Positions 9,920-19,444 of a DNA stretch of 64,000 bases are shown piece by piece. Source of the DNA: Pseudanabaena sp. PCC 7367 (GTDB lineage Bacteria > Cyanobacteriota > Cyanobacteriia > Pseudanabaenales > Pseudanabaenaceae); NCBI RefSeq assembly GCF_000317065.1, contig NC_019701.1, positions 1 through 64,000 on the forward strand, read 5' to 3'. Position numbers and translations under genes: made by a program. Each line of letters starts with the position of its first letter. Within the stretch, counting starts at the first letter, position 1. The notes beneath the pieces are model-generated. The model was not told where the DNA came from, did not search any database, and was given only the letters and a program-made list of their open reading frames with translations.

Positions 9920-10762
9920 ATGTTATTCAGCGATCTGGATTTGTGGTATTGCGATCGCCTTGACTCCACCAATAAAGAAGCCTGGCGCTTGATTGAAAAA
10001 GGTAAAGGCGCTGGACTGGTGGTGATCGCCAAGGAGCAAACCGCAGGGCGGGGCCAATGGGGGCGCACCTGGCAATCGAATGCAGGTGGATTATATCTGT
10101 CGATCGTGTTGCAGCCTGGTCAAAATCGAGCTATACCTGCGCCTCTGGCGGCACAAATTACGATGTTTACGGCCTGGGGAATTGTAAAGGCTTTGCATGG
10201 GGCATTGATCAGTGCGATCGGTGTGAGCGTTAATACTACTAGCCCAGACTCTAAAAATAATTTTGCCAGCAGCCTGCAAAAATCTCTTAAGAATTGCCAA
10301 ACAGATCGCCATAGTAAGAATAATCTCAACTTGAACCTCAAATGGCCCAATGATCTATTGCTTAACGGCAAAAAGCTAGGTGGTATTCTAACCGAAACAA
10401 AAATAAGTCAAGGCATGGTCAAATATGCCGTGGTTGGGATTGGCATTAATTGGTTGAATCCAGTGCCTGAGCATGGCATTGCCCTGGGCTATTTAGAAAC
10501 GCCGATCGCCACCCTCGAAGCCCTCACCAAGATCGTCCTATCGGGGGTAGTGGCAGGATATGAACAGTTTGCAAAATATGGAATTGCTAAAATCCTGAAC
10601 GAGTATTTGGATTTATTGGGCGATCGCCAGATCCAGTGGCAAGGCAAAACAGGCAAAATTGAGCGATTGCACCAAACTGGGGAACTGGCGGTACAATGGC
10701 AGGGTCAATCTGGCTTATGTAGATATAAACCAGGTATGATTTCATTAGGATATATAGGGTAA
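9920..10762 (+). CDS. birA: Biotin-[acetyl-CoA-carboxylase] ligase
   Basis: Activates biotin with ATP and attaches it to the biotin carrier protein of acetyl-CoA carboxylase. The 280-residue protein carries the biotinyl-AMP loop GRGQWGR (43-49) and the catalytic-core motif KWPNDLLLNGKKLGGIL (from 141). It lacks an N-terminal winged-helix domain, so it is a monofunctional ligase and not a repressor. A hydrophilic Ser/Asn-rich insert of about 35 residues (about 100-137) sits just before KWPND and is longer than usual for the family. A short SH3-like C-terminal domain follows. The gene is 44 bases after the CcbP-like gene on the same strand. Confidence 0.93.
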   Translation: MLFSDLDLWYCDRLDSTNKEAWRLIEKGKGAGLVVIAKEQTAGRGQWGRTWQSNAGGLYLSIVLQPGQNRAIPAPLAAQITMFTAWGIVKALHGALISAIGVSVNTTSPDSKNNFASSLQKSLKNCQTDRHSKNNLNLNLKWPNDLLLNGKKLGGILTETKISQGMVKYAVVGIGINWLNPVPEHGIALGYLETPIATLEALTKIVLSGVVAGYEQFAKYGIAKILNEYLDLLGDRQIQWQGKTGKIERLHQTGELAVQWQGQSGLCRYKPGMISLGYIG

Positions 10763-10874
10763 AGGTTAGGCAGGTTAGCGATCGCCTGATGCTGGATTCA
10801 GCTTAAGTTAAATTCCGATTGACTAACTAAATTAACTCAAGTAATTTATCTATCAATATTGCTGGGCTAGGCTA

Positions 10875-11933
10875 ATGCAAAAAATTTCACTCCAAACCCT
10901 GACCTTACTCACAATGGTTTGCTTTGTGGCCAGTGGCACAACCGCCAATCAGGCACAGGCAGCCAGCAAGTCCTATGTAGAAACCGATCCAATTATGATC
11001 GACGCGGCTCCCGCTGAAGTCGCACCTGCGCCGATCGCTCCAGGATTGCCCGTAACACCGCCCGCCGTCCAGCTCGAAGCTCCCGCAGTGCAAATGGAGG
11101 CAACGCCAGATTATGCCGCTGGAAATGAGAGCTATGACAGCTATGCAAATTCTGATTACCCAGAGTCCTCAGATTACCCAGAACCAGTGGTACAGATCGA
11201 CGCGCCCGCAATCGACGCGCCCGCAGTTGACTTTGCGCCAGAGTCAGTGGAAGTGGTAATGGAAAACCGCAGCACCGGTTGCCAGACTGCCGAGAGTAAT
11301 CTGGGTGCGGTTGATGCCAACCTCTGTGCGCCACCGGTATATCACGACTACCAGCCGATCGCTGCCAGCAGCTATGCCTACGTTGATTCCTATGGTCAGG
11401 AAGCGACAATTAATATTGCGCTACGGCAACTGAGTGATCAAGAACTGGCACAAATGAGCCTGCCTGGGAATGACGACACAACAATGATCTACCCGCTAGC
11501 GATCCCAGCGGTGATCTCGTCTTATTTTGGCTATCGCGTGCATCCCATCTCTGGGGTTGCCAAACTACACCAGGGTACAGATATTGCTGCTCCAACTGGT
11601 ACGCCTGTACTGGCTACCTACAGCGGCACCGTAGAAATTGCTGGTTGGCTCGGTGGACTGGGCTTGGCGGTGGTGATTTCCCACGGCGATCAGCTCGAAA
11701 CCCGATATGGCCATATGGCTGAATTGGTGGTCAAGCCAGGTCAGGAAGTGGCACAAGGCGAAGTGATTGGCTTTGTGGGCAGCACTGGCTACTCAACTGG
11801 CCCCCATTTGCATTACGAAGTTTGGCAAAAAGTTGGTCAGGAATGGATCGCCATGAACCCAACTCTTCAATTGCAGCTTGCCCTGGCAGAACTTAATCGC
11901 TATATTGCCCAAACAGTAGAGCCCTTAACATAG
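10875..11933 (+). CDS. Secreted M23 (LytM-type) peptidase
   Basis: A 352-residue exported protein with a signal peptide ending near AQAA (about residues 1-30). A low-complexity Pro/Ala/Val linker with repeated PAVQ and APAID/APAVD units follows, then a C-terminal LytM/M23 zinc metallopeptidase domain. The zinc ligands are visible: HQGTD (H232, D236) and PHLHYE (H311, H313), preceded by the usual SYFGYRVHP entry. Such proteins cut peptidoglycan cross-links, or when inactive activate amidases; here the metal site looks complete. The repetitive linker (DNA repeat around 11,197-11,230) probably spans the periplasm or cell wall. Substrate is inferred from the family. Confidence 0.9.
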   Translation: MQKISLQTLTLLTMVCFVASGTTANQAQAASKSYVETDPIMIDAAPAEVAPAPIAPGLPVTPPAVQLEAPAVQMEATPDYAAGNESYDSYANSDYPESSDYPEPVVQIDAPAIDAPAVDFAPESVEVVMENRSTGCQTAESNLGAVDANLCAPPVYHDYQPIAASSYAYVDSYGQEATINIALRQLSDQELAQMSLPGNDDTTMIYPLAIPAVISSYFGYRVHPISGVAKLHQGTDIAAPTGTPVLATYSGTVEIAGWLGGLGLAVVISHGDQLETRYGHMAELVVKPGQEVAQGEVIGFVGSTGYSTGPHLHYEVWQKVGQEWIAMNPTLQLQLALAELNRYIAQTVEPLT

Positions 11934-11975
11934 ACGATAGAATTGCCAACATTCTCTAACAAAATACCGTTTTCT

Positions 11976-11996
11976 AGCGTCTCTTGGCGCTTTTTT
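11976..11996 (+). terminator. Weak terminator after the M23 gene
   Basis: AGCG (11976-11979) pairs with CGCT (11988-11991) and is followed by a T tract. The stem is only 4 bp, so this is a tentative call. Confidence 0.35.
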
Positions 11997-12101
11997 ATTG
12001 GTTTGATGACATTAGTGCGATCGCGCCTATCCTTTGGCTGATGGGCAATCCACCTTTTGTATATCCTAGGGCTGAAAAGATTAAGAACTGTTGCAACCTT
12101 C

Positions 12102-12119
12102 TTTATGTTCTGTTACATT
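12102..12119 (+). promoter_or_regulatory. HLR1-like high-light element upstream of hli
   Basis: TTTATGTT-CT-GTTACATT fits the HLR1 layout: two direct 8-bp repeats of (G/T)TTACA(A/T)(A/T) separated by 2 bp. The downstream half-site is perfect and the upstream half matches 6 of 8. HLR1 is the binding site of the response regulator RpaB at high-light genes, including hli genes. The site is 38 bases before the hli start codon. Confidence 0.5.
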
Positions 12120-12157
12120 TCAACTTGTAGGGTACAAATTTAAGAAGGTTAATAAAA

Positions 12158-12310
12158 ATGGAAAATCAAGAACGCAACACATGGTCTTGGGGCTTCAGCA
12201 CCGGCGCTGAAAACTGGAACGGTCGTCTAGCTATGATCGGCTTCGTTGCTGCTCTCGCTACTGAATTGATCGCTGGTCAGGGTGTTCTGCACTTCTGGGG
12301 CATCCTATAG
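12158..12310 (+). CDS. hli: High-light-inducible one-helix protein (HLIP)
   Basis: A 50-residue protein beginning [13 protein letters not shown]. It has one membrane helix carrying the chlorophyll-binding signature of the LHC superfamily: [12 protein letters not shown] (E18, N21, R23, then AM). It ends GVLHFWGIL. HLIPs sit in thylakoids, bind chlorophyll and carotenoid, and protect photosystem II assembly intermediates and chlorophyll-biosynthesis enzymes under light stress. The Shine-Dalgarno AAGAAGG lies 8 bases before the ATG. An HLR1-like element is upstream and a hairpin terminator downstream, so this is a monocistronic stress gene. Confidence 0.95.
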   Translation: MENQERNTWSWGFSTGAENWNGRLAMIGFVAALATELIAGQGVLHFWGIL

Positions 12311-12435
12311 ATCGCATCAAGAATTAATTACTCATTTATGACGGCTTAGAGCTTAATTAAGGCTTCACGCAACTAAGTTTTTTGCGCCACGTCGAGTGAT
12401 AGCCGATCAAAATCTTAAGTAATTTCTCTCCATCT

Positions 12436-12469
12436 AACCCGATGAGCTTGAATGTTCAACGGGTTTTTG
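12436..12469 (+). terminator. Hairpin terminator downstream of hli
   Basis: AACCCG (12436-12441) pairs with CGGGTT (12460-12465). Inside, TTGAA pairs with TTCAA, giving a long bulged hairpin that runs into TTTTT. Confidence 0.55.
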
Positions 12470-12708
12470 CTGTTATGAGGCTGGATGCAAATGATCATCA
12501 TTCCTAATATGCAGCACTTACCCGTTAGCGATCGATGATTGTTATCGCAAGATATCCCCTATAGGCCGCAGTAATCGTCATAAAATCGCAACAAAAAGGA
12601 ACCTTGTTCAGTTCATAAACAAAGTCCCAGCTTAAATAGATCAATAATAGATCGATAATAGATCAATATTCAATTCAGACTATCAACAAGTTGTTCGTTC
12701 TGTGCCTA

Positions 12709-13107
12709 CTATGAAAGCACCGCCACACCATTATCATTAGCATCTCTGGCTAGGGCTGCATCAGATGACTCATCAACATTCCTGGGCTCTTCTTCAGCTT
12801 CTTCTTCCTCTTCGATCGGCTTGACCTTAATTGTCATCGATCGAATCACATGATCATCAAACTTCATATCCTTTTCCATTTGCTTGATCGCAGATGGAGC
12901 CACGTTGTAATTCATCTGTACATAGATGCCCTCACGGTTGCCTTCGATTTCATAGGCGAGCCGCCGTCTACCGCGATGTTGCACCACCAGGGATTCTGCT
13001 TCTTTATCTTGCAGATAGGTTTGATATTTGGCAATTTCCGACTCTACGATCTGCTCATTAATGTCAGAGCGTAGGATGTACATGGTTTCGTAAGATCTTT
13101 TAATCAT
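12709..13107 (-). CDS. rpsF: 30S ribosomal protein S6
   Basis: Component of the central domain of the 30S ribosomal subunit. The 132-residue protein has the family opening YETMYILRSD, the RGRRRLAYEI motif and IYVQMNY, and the RNA-binding alpha/beta core to about residue 97. It ends in an acidic tail (EEEEEAEEEPRNVDE) that is longer than in E. coli but common in form. The ATG at 13107 gives the expected start MIKRSYETMYI. No rpsR or rplI is adjacent, as is usual in cyanobacteria. Confidence 0.95.
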   Translation of the reverse strand: MIKRSYETMYILRSDINEQIVESEIAKYQTYLQDKEAESLVVQHRGRRRLAYEIEGNREGIYVQMNYNVAPSAIKQMEKDMKFDDHVIRSMTIKVKPIEEEEEAEEEPRNVDESSDAALARDANDNGVAVLS

Positions 13108-14001
13108 TTGCGCGCTAATTACTTAATTTCCTTATGGACATTTGGTTCCTACCTCGATCGCCGCACCACTCGGCAGCTAAGCCGTTAAGATTAGCCCTAG
13201 AGAAATTACGATCGCACTTTTAAGCCCATGCATAGAGCAAAATCTAATGATCCAGCTTTGCAAAAGTAAGGTGCGAATAAATGCAAATCAGGCAATCTTT
13301 CTTTTTACAGCTCTCGCTTAGCATAGAAGCATAGATAAGTACAGATAAGTTGCCGAACCAGCTTAAAGAACGATCGACAATCACATCTGGAGCTGCGGTG
13401 AGCAGAAAATGCGTTCGTGTAGAAACAAGGCTTAAAGATTATAGCAACTTTAAGCAGAGTTGATCGGCTGAACTGTTTAAATTAAAAAAATCCAGAGCGA
13501 TTAATCCCATTGGGCAAAAAGCTTGGTTGGATTATGGTTAGTACCAAATTCTTTGCTTGCTGAAGAATCCATTGGTGAATTTAGACCGATTTTTATTCAA
13601 TTCTTTTTTTCAAGACTTTGAAGCTGGAGCGATCGAGATACCGATCACCAATGCGATGCAGCTATTTTTACGGGATAACTCGCTATAACCAAAAGTAAGC
13701 AGCCGTGAAAAGCACGATCGGTGTTGAGATGCCAGTTTAAGATATTCAGCTAAGATATGAGGTGACTATAAATTGCCCTGATGGAAATTCTCAACATTGC
13801 CGATCGTCACCGTTGGTTAATTTGGTTAAGATCCTGATTCCATTTATGAGCGCTTGGCCTTATTAGTCGCTATGATTAAGGTTCTAAGATGATTGAGCCT
13901 ATTTTATTTAATCCTAGACAATCCTATTTCAGGTAAACAGCCTTATTTAAATATAAAAGACAAGTTGAGCCAGTTAATTAAGCAAGTTACGCAAATAAAG
14001 C
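13108..14001. other. 890-base gene-free region upstream of rpsF
   Basis: This divergent spacer between rpsF and the gene at 14002 contains no ORF with recognisable protein features and no tRNA-like cloverleaf that I can see. A 60-codon frame starting at 13893 overlaps the next gene and looks spurious. It must hold the promoters of both flanking genes. A small RNA cannot be excluded by eye. Confidence 0.5.
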
Positions 14002-14409
14002 ATGAGTGCAACCTTAAAAGACTTTTTAGAACAATGCCACAGCCTGGGCTTGGTGCGTTTGATCGTCAAAAATGAAGCGGCTGTCCTTGAAGCCAGAGGC
14101 ACGATCGAGAAGCTGTTCTATGCAGAACTGCCCAAGGGCAAATATGCCAACATGCACACCGATGTGTTTGAGTTTCACCTCAACATGGACAAAATTGAGC
14201 AGGTGAAATTTGAAACGGGCGAGGCCAAGCGCGGCAACTTTACTACCTATGCGGTCCGGTTGCTGAATGCCGCCGCCGAACCAGAGCTAAGTATATTTTT
14301 GCAGTGGGGTAAGCCAGGGGAATATGCACCGGGGCAGATCGATGCTTGGCAGGCTTTGTATGATCAATATGGTGAGATGTGGCAGCCAACCCCCGTAGCC
14401 CAACTATAA
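14002..14409 (+). CDS. ChuX/HutX-like small protein
   Basis: A 135-residue soluble protein starting MSATLKDFLEQC, with conserved-looking blocks EARGTIEKLFYAELPKGKYA, NMHTDVFEFHLNMDKI and FLQWGKPGEYAPGQIDAW. These resemble the short cyanobacterial proteins placed in the ChuX/HutX heme-utilisation carrier family. Members of that family bind heme in the cytoplasm after uptake. No heme-transport genes are adjacent, so a heme role here is only inferred from the family. There is no strong Shine-Dalgarno before the ATG. Confidence 0.55.
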   Translation: MSATLKDFLEQCHSLGLVRLIVKNEAAVLEARGTIEKLFYAELPKGKYANMHTDVFEFHLNMDKIEQVKFETGEAKRGNFTTYAVRLLNAAAEPELSIFLQWGKPGEYAPGQIDAWQALYDQYGEMWQPTPVAQL

Positions 14410-14557
14410 GCATTACTGCGTCTTAAGCTATGGGTATCTATATGTACAAAATGTACAAAGATTGCGATCATCTCACGGAAGCGCAGAGTGTGTTGCTTAA
14501 GGTGCGTCGCAATTTCCAACCAGCTAGATAGCTTGCAACTAAGTACCTGATTAGTGC

Positions 14558-15379
14558 CTATAGAATTAGCTGCAACACCACGCCGACGCGATTGTCATAG
14601 CGAATCCGCGATCGCCGCCATTCAATATTTGTGCCCAATCGTAGCCGCTTGGTGACCGCATAGCTGGTGGAAATACTGGTAATACCCAACTCACTGGCTT
14701 TACCTGGTTCCGTAAAAGTTTGCGAAAGTCGAATATCAGCGCTGTGGGGTGACAGGACAAAAATGCCCTGTAAGCCAACTTCCACGCCAGAAATCTGATC
14801 CCGATCGATCATGTCCACATAGCGGTAACCTACCTGTGGAGCCACATTCACATAGGAGCCAAGCGGCAAGACATAGTAGCGCAAGTTGGCATTGACTTCC
14901 CGATCGTCACCATCAAACTCCTGTTGATAGCTCGCGCTCACCGTGATTGGGATGTTACCCAGGAAAATATCATCTACCCCGACTGCCACCCCCAGATCAC
15001 TATCAGTAGAAGTAAGCCCAACTTGCAAAGTAGTATCGAAGCTAGGGTTATGGCGAATTTCTTCCAGTACATCAACCGGTTGCACCAACCAGCGCCGCAA
15101 TACCGGGCTATCTTCAACCACCTGCCGATCGAGTTCGAGATGATTTGTGCCATCAGCAACTTCCTGCCCATAGACGGTTGGCGGGGGTGTAAGCATACCA
15201 ATTAAATTAATTGCTAAACTGAATAGCCCAATCAAACTACCTTTGCGTAGAAATTGGCCAGAGGATGGGAAATTTTGGCTTGCGCGATCGCCGATCGGCC
15301 GCAGATCATTGGCCTGGGAATTAGAATAATTAGAATGACGAGACAGTGGCAAGAAGAAGCTAATCATTAAATTTATCAA
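14558..15379 (-). CDS. Probable outer-membrane beta-barrel protein
   Basis: A 273-residue protein with a hydrophilic N-terminal extension, then a hydrophobic export segment (about 47-70, ending before VYGQEV). A C-terminal half of alternating strands follows (TLQVGLTST, ITVSASYQQEF, VNANLRYYV, VNVAPQVGYRY, VEVGLQGIFVL, ADIRLSQTF), ending RVGVVLQLIL, a barrel-like C-terminus. This pattern suggests a small outer-membrane barrel. No closer family is recognised. A start at M5 is also possible. It is divergent from tatC. Confidence 0.55.
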   Translation of the reverse strand: MINLMISFFLPLSRHSNYSNSQANDLRPIGDRASQNFPSSGQFLRKGSLIGLFSLAINLIGMLTPPPTVYGQEVADGTNHLELDRQVVEDSPVLRRWLVQPVDVLEEIRHNPSFDTTLQVGLTSTDSDLGVAVGVDDIFLGNIPITVSASYQQEFDGDDREVNANLRYYVLPLGSYVNVAPQVGYRYVDMIDRDQISGVEVGLQGIFVLSPHSADIRLSQTFTEPGKASELGITSISTSYAVTKRLRLGTNIEWRRSRIRYDNRVGVVLQLIL

Positions 15380-15697
15380 AAACTTATTCTGTCTTCAGGC
15401 TAGCAGTTCTATGGCAATGGTTGATATAGTCAGTTTTGAGTAGCTTTTAGATTTTGCGCTTGGCCTAATCGGGTTAATTTTAATTGGTTTAAGTTAACTA
15501 AGCGGTTAACCAACCGAAAATTGTCTGACAAGAATGCGGATAATTTAGATTTTTTGGCAACTTTGGTTGAAATTAGGTTGCAGATCGCAAATACCTTAGC
15601 ATTAGACAGTATTAGACGATCGCCCACTTATAGCAAACGCTGACTATAGCAGTAGATCTACTGGTGTAGGATTGTAGAGGAAATAAAATTTCTAATC
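15380..15697. other. Divergent spacer upstream of tatC
   Basis: About 320 AT-rich bases between the barrel-protein gene and tatC. The only clear signal is a GAGGAA Shine-Dalgarno before tatC. The 65-codon frame on the minus strand has no protein character. Confidence 0.45.
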
Positions 15698-16528
15698 ATG
15701 ACTAGCCCAACCACTGACCCAACCACCCCAAGCACCGCTGAAAATAGCCAGATGGCGATCGCTGATCCCGATTCAGATAGTCAGAATAATCAGATCGCAC
15801 CTGAATCAATCAATGATGACGATCAGCTTGATGATGTGGAGATGTCGTTATTTGATCATCTTGAAGAGCTGCGTACCAGGATCTTTGTGGCTCTGGCAGC
15901 AACATTTGTGGCGATCGTGATTTGCTTTATTTTTGTCAATCCGATCGTGGCCTTGTTGGAAGTTCCGGCTCAGGGTGCGAAGTTTTTGCAATTGTCGCCA
16001 GGGGAATATTTCTTCGTTTCGATTAAGGTCGCCGGCTATAGTGGGCTGTTGCTGGCTAGCCCGATGATTTTGTATCAGATTACTAAATTTGTGTTGCCAG
16101 GGCTAACCAAGAAAGAAAAACGACTGGTGGCACCGATCGTATTTGGCTCTAGTATCTTGTTTGCGGCCGGTATTTTCTTTGCCTATGCGGCTTTAATTCC
16201 GGCGGCGCTCAAGTTTTTCATTAGCTATGGCGGCGATGTGGTTGAGCAATTGTGGTCGATCGATCGCTATTTTGAATTTGTGTTGTTGCTGTTGTTTAGC
16301 ACTGGCTTAGCTTTCCAAATTCCGGTAATTCAGGCGCTATTGGGCTTTACTGGGATCGTTTCATCGAAAGTGATGCTCAAAAGCTGGCGATTTGTGGTGG
16401 TAGGTGCGGTGGTTTTGGGCGCAGTGCTCACTCCTTCCACCGATCCGATGACCCAAACCCTGCTGGCTAGTGCGGTAGGTGGCTTATATTTTAGCGGCAT
16501 ATTCTTGGTCAGGATGCTGGGACGATAA
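15698..16528 (+). CDS. tatC: Sec-independent protein translocase TatC
   Basis: Multi-span receptor of the twin-arginine translocase that recognises RR signal peptides of folded proteins in the plasma and thylakoid membranes. The 276-residue protein has an unusually long acidic N-terminal extension of about 48 residues, then the signature [13 protein letters not shown] (50-62), six predicted membrane helices, and the conserved late motif [17 protein letters not shown] Shine-Dalgarno is about 17 bases before the ATG; the spacing is long, so a later start (for example M19) is possible. Neither tatA nor tatB is adjacent. Confidence 0.95.
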   Translation: MTSPTTDPTTPSTAENSQMAIADPDSDSQNNQIAPESINDDDQLDDVEMSLFDHLEELRTRIFVALAATFVAIVICFIFVNPIVALLEVPAQGAKFLQLSPGEYFFVSIKVAGYSGLLLASPMILYQITKFVLPGLTKKEKRLVAPIVFGSSILFAAGIFFAYAALIPAALKFFISYGGDVVEQLWSIDRYFEFVLLLLFSTGLAFQIPVIQALLGFTGIVSSKVMLKSWRFVVVGAVVLGAVLTPSTDPMTQTLLASAVGGLYFSGIFLVRMLGR

Positions 16529-16720
16529 CTTGAAAGCAACCTTATCAATACCTTGGCAATCTAAAATCCACCAGCCTGTTGCACTCCGGCCAAAAGCCTC
16601 CAAATTGGCATAAGATCGAATAAATAAAGAAATAAATTAAGTTGTGGCACGAAAACTAAGCCATTATTCAGGTTCAATTGTCAAAATGGTTGGACATATC
16701 TAAACCTTGAGGAATTTTTA

Positions 16721-17935
16721 GTGCTTTTATCGAAGGGATTTGAGGTCGAAGTTTACACTGGCACCCCCACTGGCGATGTAATTGGTTTCTCCGATCGAAT
16801 TGTGGCCAATTTAAATGGCTTTGTGCGCGAGCCAGACAATCGCAATGTGGAATATACCACCGCCCCCTATCGTCAATATGAAAGGTTGTTAGTGGCTTTA
16901 ATTGCACCGCGCCAGCGCCTCAGACAGTATTTGCGATCGCTGGGTGACTATACAATCATGCCCGGCAGCACCCTGGCTTTGGGGGGCACCGATAAAGTAC
17001 AGCGTTCTGATCCACAAAACCCTTACCACAGCTATATTGAACAAACCTATGGCACTGACGTTGTAACCGCCAGTGTGCATATTAATCTGGGTATTCCAGA
17101 TCTGGCAGAACTATTTCGAGCTTGCCGGATTTTGCGCCTGGAAGCACCGCTCTATTTAGCTCTCAGTGCCTCTTCACCATTTTTGAATGGCCAGGTCACC
17201 GGCTCCCATTCCAGCCGTTGGCAAATGTTCCCTAAGACTCCCGCTCAAGTGCCAATCTTTACCGATCATCAGCACTACATTGATTGGACTGAAGCACAAC
17301 TGCGATCGGGGGCAATGCAGAATGTGCGCCACTTGTGGTCGTCGGTACGCCCCAATGGTGACAATCGCCCCCACGATCTCAATCGGGCTGAGTTGCGCAT
17401 TTGTGATTTGATTTTTGATCCGCTGGCGATGTTGGCAATCACCACGTTTATTGAGTTGCGCCTGCTGGCGATCGGCATTCACAATCATCTAGCCCAGAGT
17501 ACCGGAATGCCCTTTAACCTACCCGTTGAACTAACTGATAATTTAGAGTTGGGGCTTGATCCGCTGGTGGCTGGTACTACGCCATTTTCATTATCGGAGC
17601 TAGAAGCGATCGCCGATGCCAACGAAATTGCCGCCGCCAAGGATAGCTTGGATGCAGTGCTAACCCATTGGCAAACCGGTGAGCAAATTTTAGCCAGGGA
17701 TTGGATCAAGCAGCAATATGACCAAACCAGGGCGATCGCTAAGCATCTGGGTTTGGCCTGTTTTGTCTCGCCCCTGCTCAAAATTCTGGAATGCGGCAAT
17801 GAGGCACAATGCTGGTTAGCGGCCTACAATAGTGGGCTCAGTCCCAGGCAAATTTTGACTACGGCAATTAGTTCAGCGGCGGAACAGGAAAATAAGTTGG
17901 CCATAGACTTAGCGGATGTGTTGGAGTTGGCCTAA
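16721..17935 (+). CDS. gshA: Glutamate-cysteine ligase, cyanobacterial type
   Basis: First step of glutathione synthesis: ATP-dependent ligation of glutamate and cysteine in the cytoplasm. The 404-residue protein matches the cyanobacterial gshA type: LLSKGFEVEVYTGTP start, FVREPDNRNVEYTTAPY, PGSTLALGG, NPYHSYIEQTYGT, VVTASVHINLGI, ALSASSPFLNGQVTGSHS and VRHLWSSVRPNGDNRP. The GTG start at 16721 has GAGGA 8 bases upstream. The next gene starts 37 bases after the stop, so gshA and the two solute-binding genes may be co-transcribed. Confidence 0.93.
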   Translation: MLLSKGFEVEVYTGTPTGDVIGFSDRIVANLNGFVREPDNRNVEYTTAPYRQYERLLVALIAPRQRLRQYLRSLGDYTIMPGSTLALGGTDKVQRSDPQNPYHSYIEQTYGTDVVTASVHINLGIPDLAELFRACRILRLEAPLYLALSASSPFLNGQVTGSHSSRWQMFPKTPAQVPIFTDHQHYIDWTEAQLRSGAMQNVRHLWSSVRPNGDNRPHDLNRAELRICDLIFDPLAMLAITTFIELRLLAIGIHNHLAQSTGMPFNLPVELTDNLELGLDPLVAGTTPFSLSELEAIADANEIAAAKDSLDAVLTHWQTGEQILARDWIKQQYDQTRAIAKHLGLACFVSPLLKILECGNEAQCWLAAYNSGLSPRQILTTAISSAAEQENKLAIDLADVLELA

Positions 17936-17972
17936 AATCAGGCAGTAATTTAGCGATAATCAGGTAAACAAG

Positions 17973-19412
17973 ATGGCAAAGGGTAGTAAAGAAACAGTTG
18001 TCTTAATCACAACGCTAGCAATCTCCATTGGATTGATTGGTGGTGGTTTCTTGTTGCTACGCCGGAATTTAAATAATAACAATCTGGGTACTCTAACGAG
18101 GCCGAATCAACCTGCTTCTAATCAACCAACACACATTGGCACACAAATTAGCACCGGTGAGCGGGTTTTATTTACTGAGAATATCAGCGCCGCCAAGCAA
18201 ACTGGCTCGGTAGCGATCGCCAGTGGCAACTATGATAATGCGATCACCCAGCTTGAAACCAGTCTGACCCAGAACCGCAATGATCCCGAAGCATTGGTTT
18301 ATCTCAATAATGCCAGAGCCAAACAGTCTGGTAATACTCTAAAAATTGCCGCATCCCTGCCAATTAGTTCTAATCCCGATGCAGCAAAAGAGATCTTAAG
18401 GGGGATTGCCCATGCCCAAACCCAGGTTAACCAAACTGGCGGCATTAATGGAGCATTGCTAGAGGTGGCGATCGCCGATGATGCCAACCAAGCCCAACTG
18501 GCTCAAGAGATTGCGAATGAATTAGTGAAAGACCCTGAGGTATTGGCGGTGGTGGGTAGCTTTGGCAGTAGTACCACGATCGCCGCCGCCAAGGTCTATC
18601 AATCCGCTGGCTTGGTGCAAATTTCCCCCACCAGTACAGCTACGGCACTATCCACCGTGGGTGATTATATTTTTCGGACTGTGCCTAGCGATCTATTTGC
18701 GGCGAACTTTCTGGCAGACTATGCGATCGATGATTTACAGGTGCGCAAGGTGGCGGTTTTTTATAACTCCCAGAGTGATTATAGTAAATCTCTGAAAAAT
18801 GAATTTACTAAGGAGCTAGTCAGTGATGGTGGTCAGATCGCAGCAGAGTTTGATCTGGTAGCTGGTGATTTCAGCGCTGAAAATGCATTGCAGCAAGCTC
18901 AACGTAATGGTGCTGAGGCGGTGTTTCTGGCCGCCAATTCGGCCACCTTAAAACCAGCCTTTGAGGTAATGGCAATCAATCGCCAAAATTTACCTTTGCT
19001 CGGCGGTGATAGCCTCTATCGACGTGACACCTTGGTATTTGGCGGTGAGAATGCGGTGGGAATGGTTTTGGCTGTGCCCTGGCATATTCTGGCCAATCCA
19101 AATGCTGATTTTCCTGCCGCTGCCGCCCAGCTTTGGGGTGGGGATGTAAACTGGCGTACGGCAATGGCCTATGATGCCACAGCAGCGATCGCCGCAGCTC
19201 TAAGCAAAGACCCTTCCAGATTCGGCATTAAACAAGCATTGGCCAGTGGCGAGATTCTCACCCAGGGCACCGATGCGGATATTTATTTTCAACCCTCTGG
19301 CGATCGCAGCCGTGCGCCAATTTTAGTGGAAGTGGTCAAAGCTCCAGCTAGTAATCCCAATGGACGTTCTGGTACTGGATATGATTTCGCACCTGTGGGG
19401 TCAGGGAATTAA
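17973..19412 (+). CDS. Membrane-anchored periplasmic binding protein, copy 1
   Basis: A 479-residue protein with an N-terminal hydrophobic anchor (about 9-29) after MAKGSKET and no lipobox, so it is probably tethered to the inner membrane. A short TPR-like unit (about 75-108: GNYDNAITQLETSL, NDPEALVYLNNARA) follows, then a type I periplasmic-binding domain of the branched-chain amino acid (LivJ-like) class, with KIAASLPISS, INGALLEVAIADD, VVGSFGSSTTIAAAKVYQ and a C-terminal AMAYDATAAIAAAL. Ligand is unknown. No permease or ATPase genes are adjacent. It is closely paralogous to the next gene. Confidence 0.82.
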   Translation: MAKGSKETVVLITTLAISIGLIGGGFLLLRRNLNNNNLGTLTRPNQPASNQPTHIGTQISTGERVLFTENISAAKQTGSVAIASGNYDNAITQLETSLTQNRNDPEALVYLNNARAKQSGNTLKIAASLPISSNPDAAKEILRGIAHAQTQVNQTGGINGALLEVAIADDANQAQLAQEIANELVKDPEVLAVVGSFGSSTTIAAAKVYQSAGLVQISPTSTATALSTVGDYIFRTVPSDLFAANFLADYAIDDLQVRKVAVFYNSQSDYSKSLKNEFTKELVSDGGQIAAEFDLVAGDFSAENALQQAQRNGAEAVFLAANSATLKPAFEVMAINRQNLPLLGGDSLYRRDTLVFGGENAVGMVLAVPWHILANPNADFPAAAAQLWGGDVNWRTAMAYDATAAIAAALSKDPSRFGIKQALASGEILTQGTDADIYFQPSGDRSRAPILVEVVKAPASNPNGRSGTGYDFAPVGSGN

Positions 19413-19444
19413 GTTTTTATAATATAAATTCCAGGATAAATACT

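Noticed and set aside
11197..11230. Tandem repeat in the M23 gene as a mobile or regulatory element
   Set aside because: It is in frame and encodes the APAID/APAVD linker, so it is a protein-level repeat.
13893..14075. 60-codon frame before and overlapping the ChuX-like gene
   Set aside because: It overlaps the real gene in another frame, has no Shine-Dalgarno and no family features.
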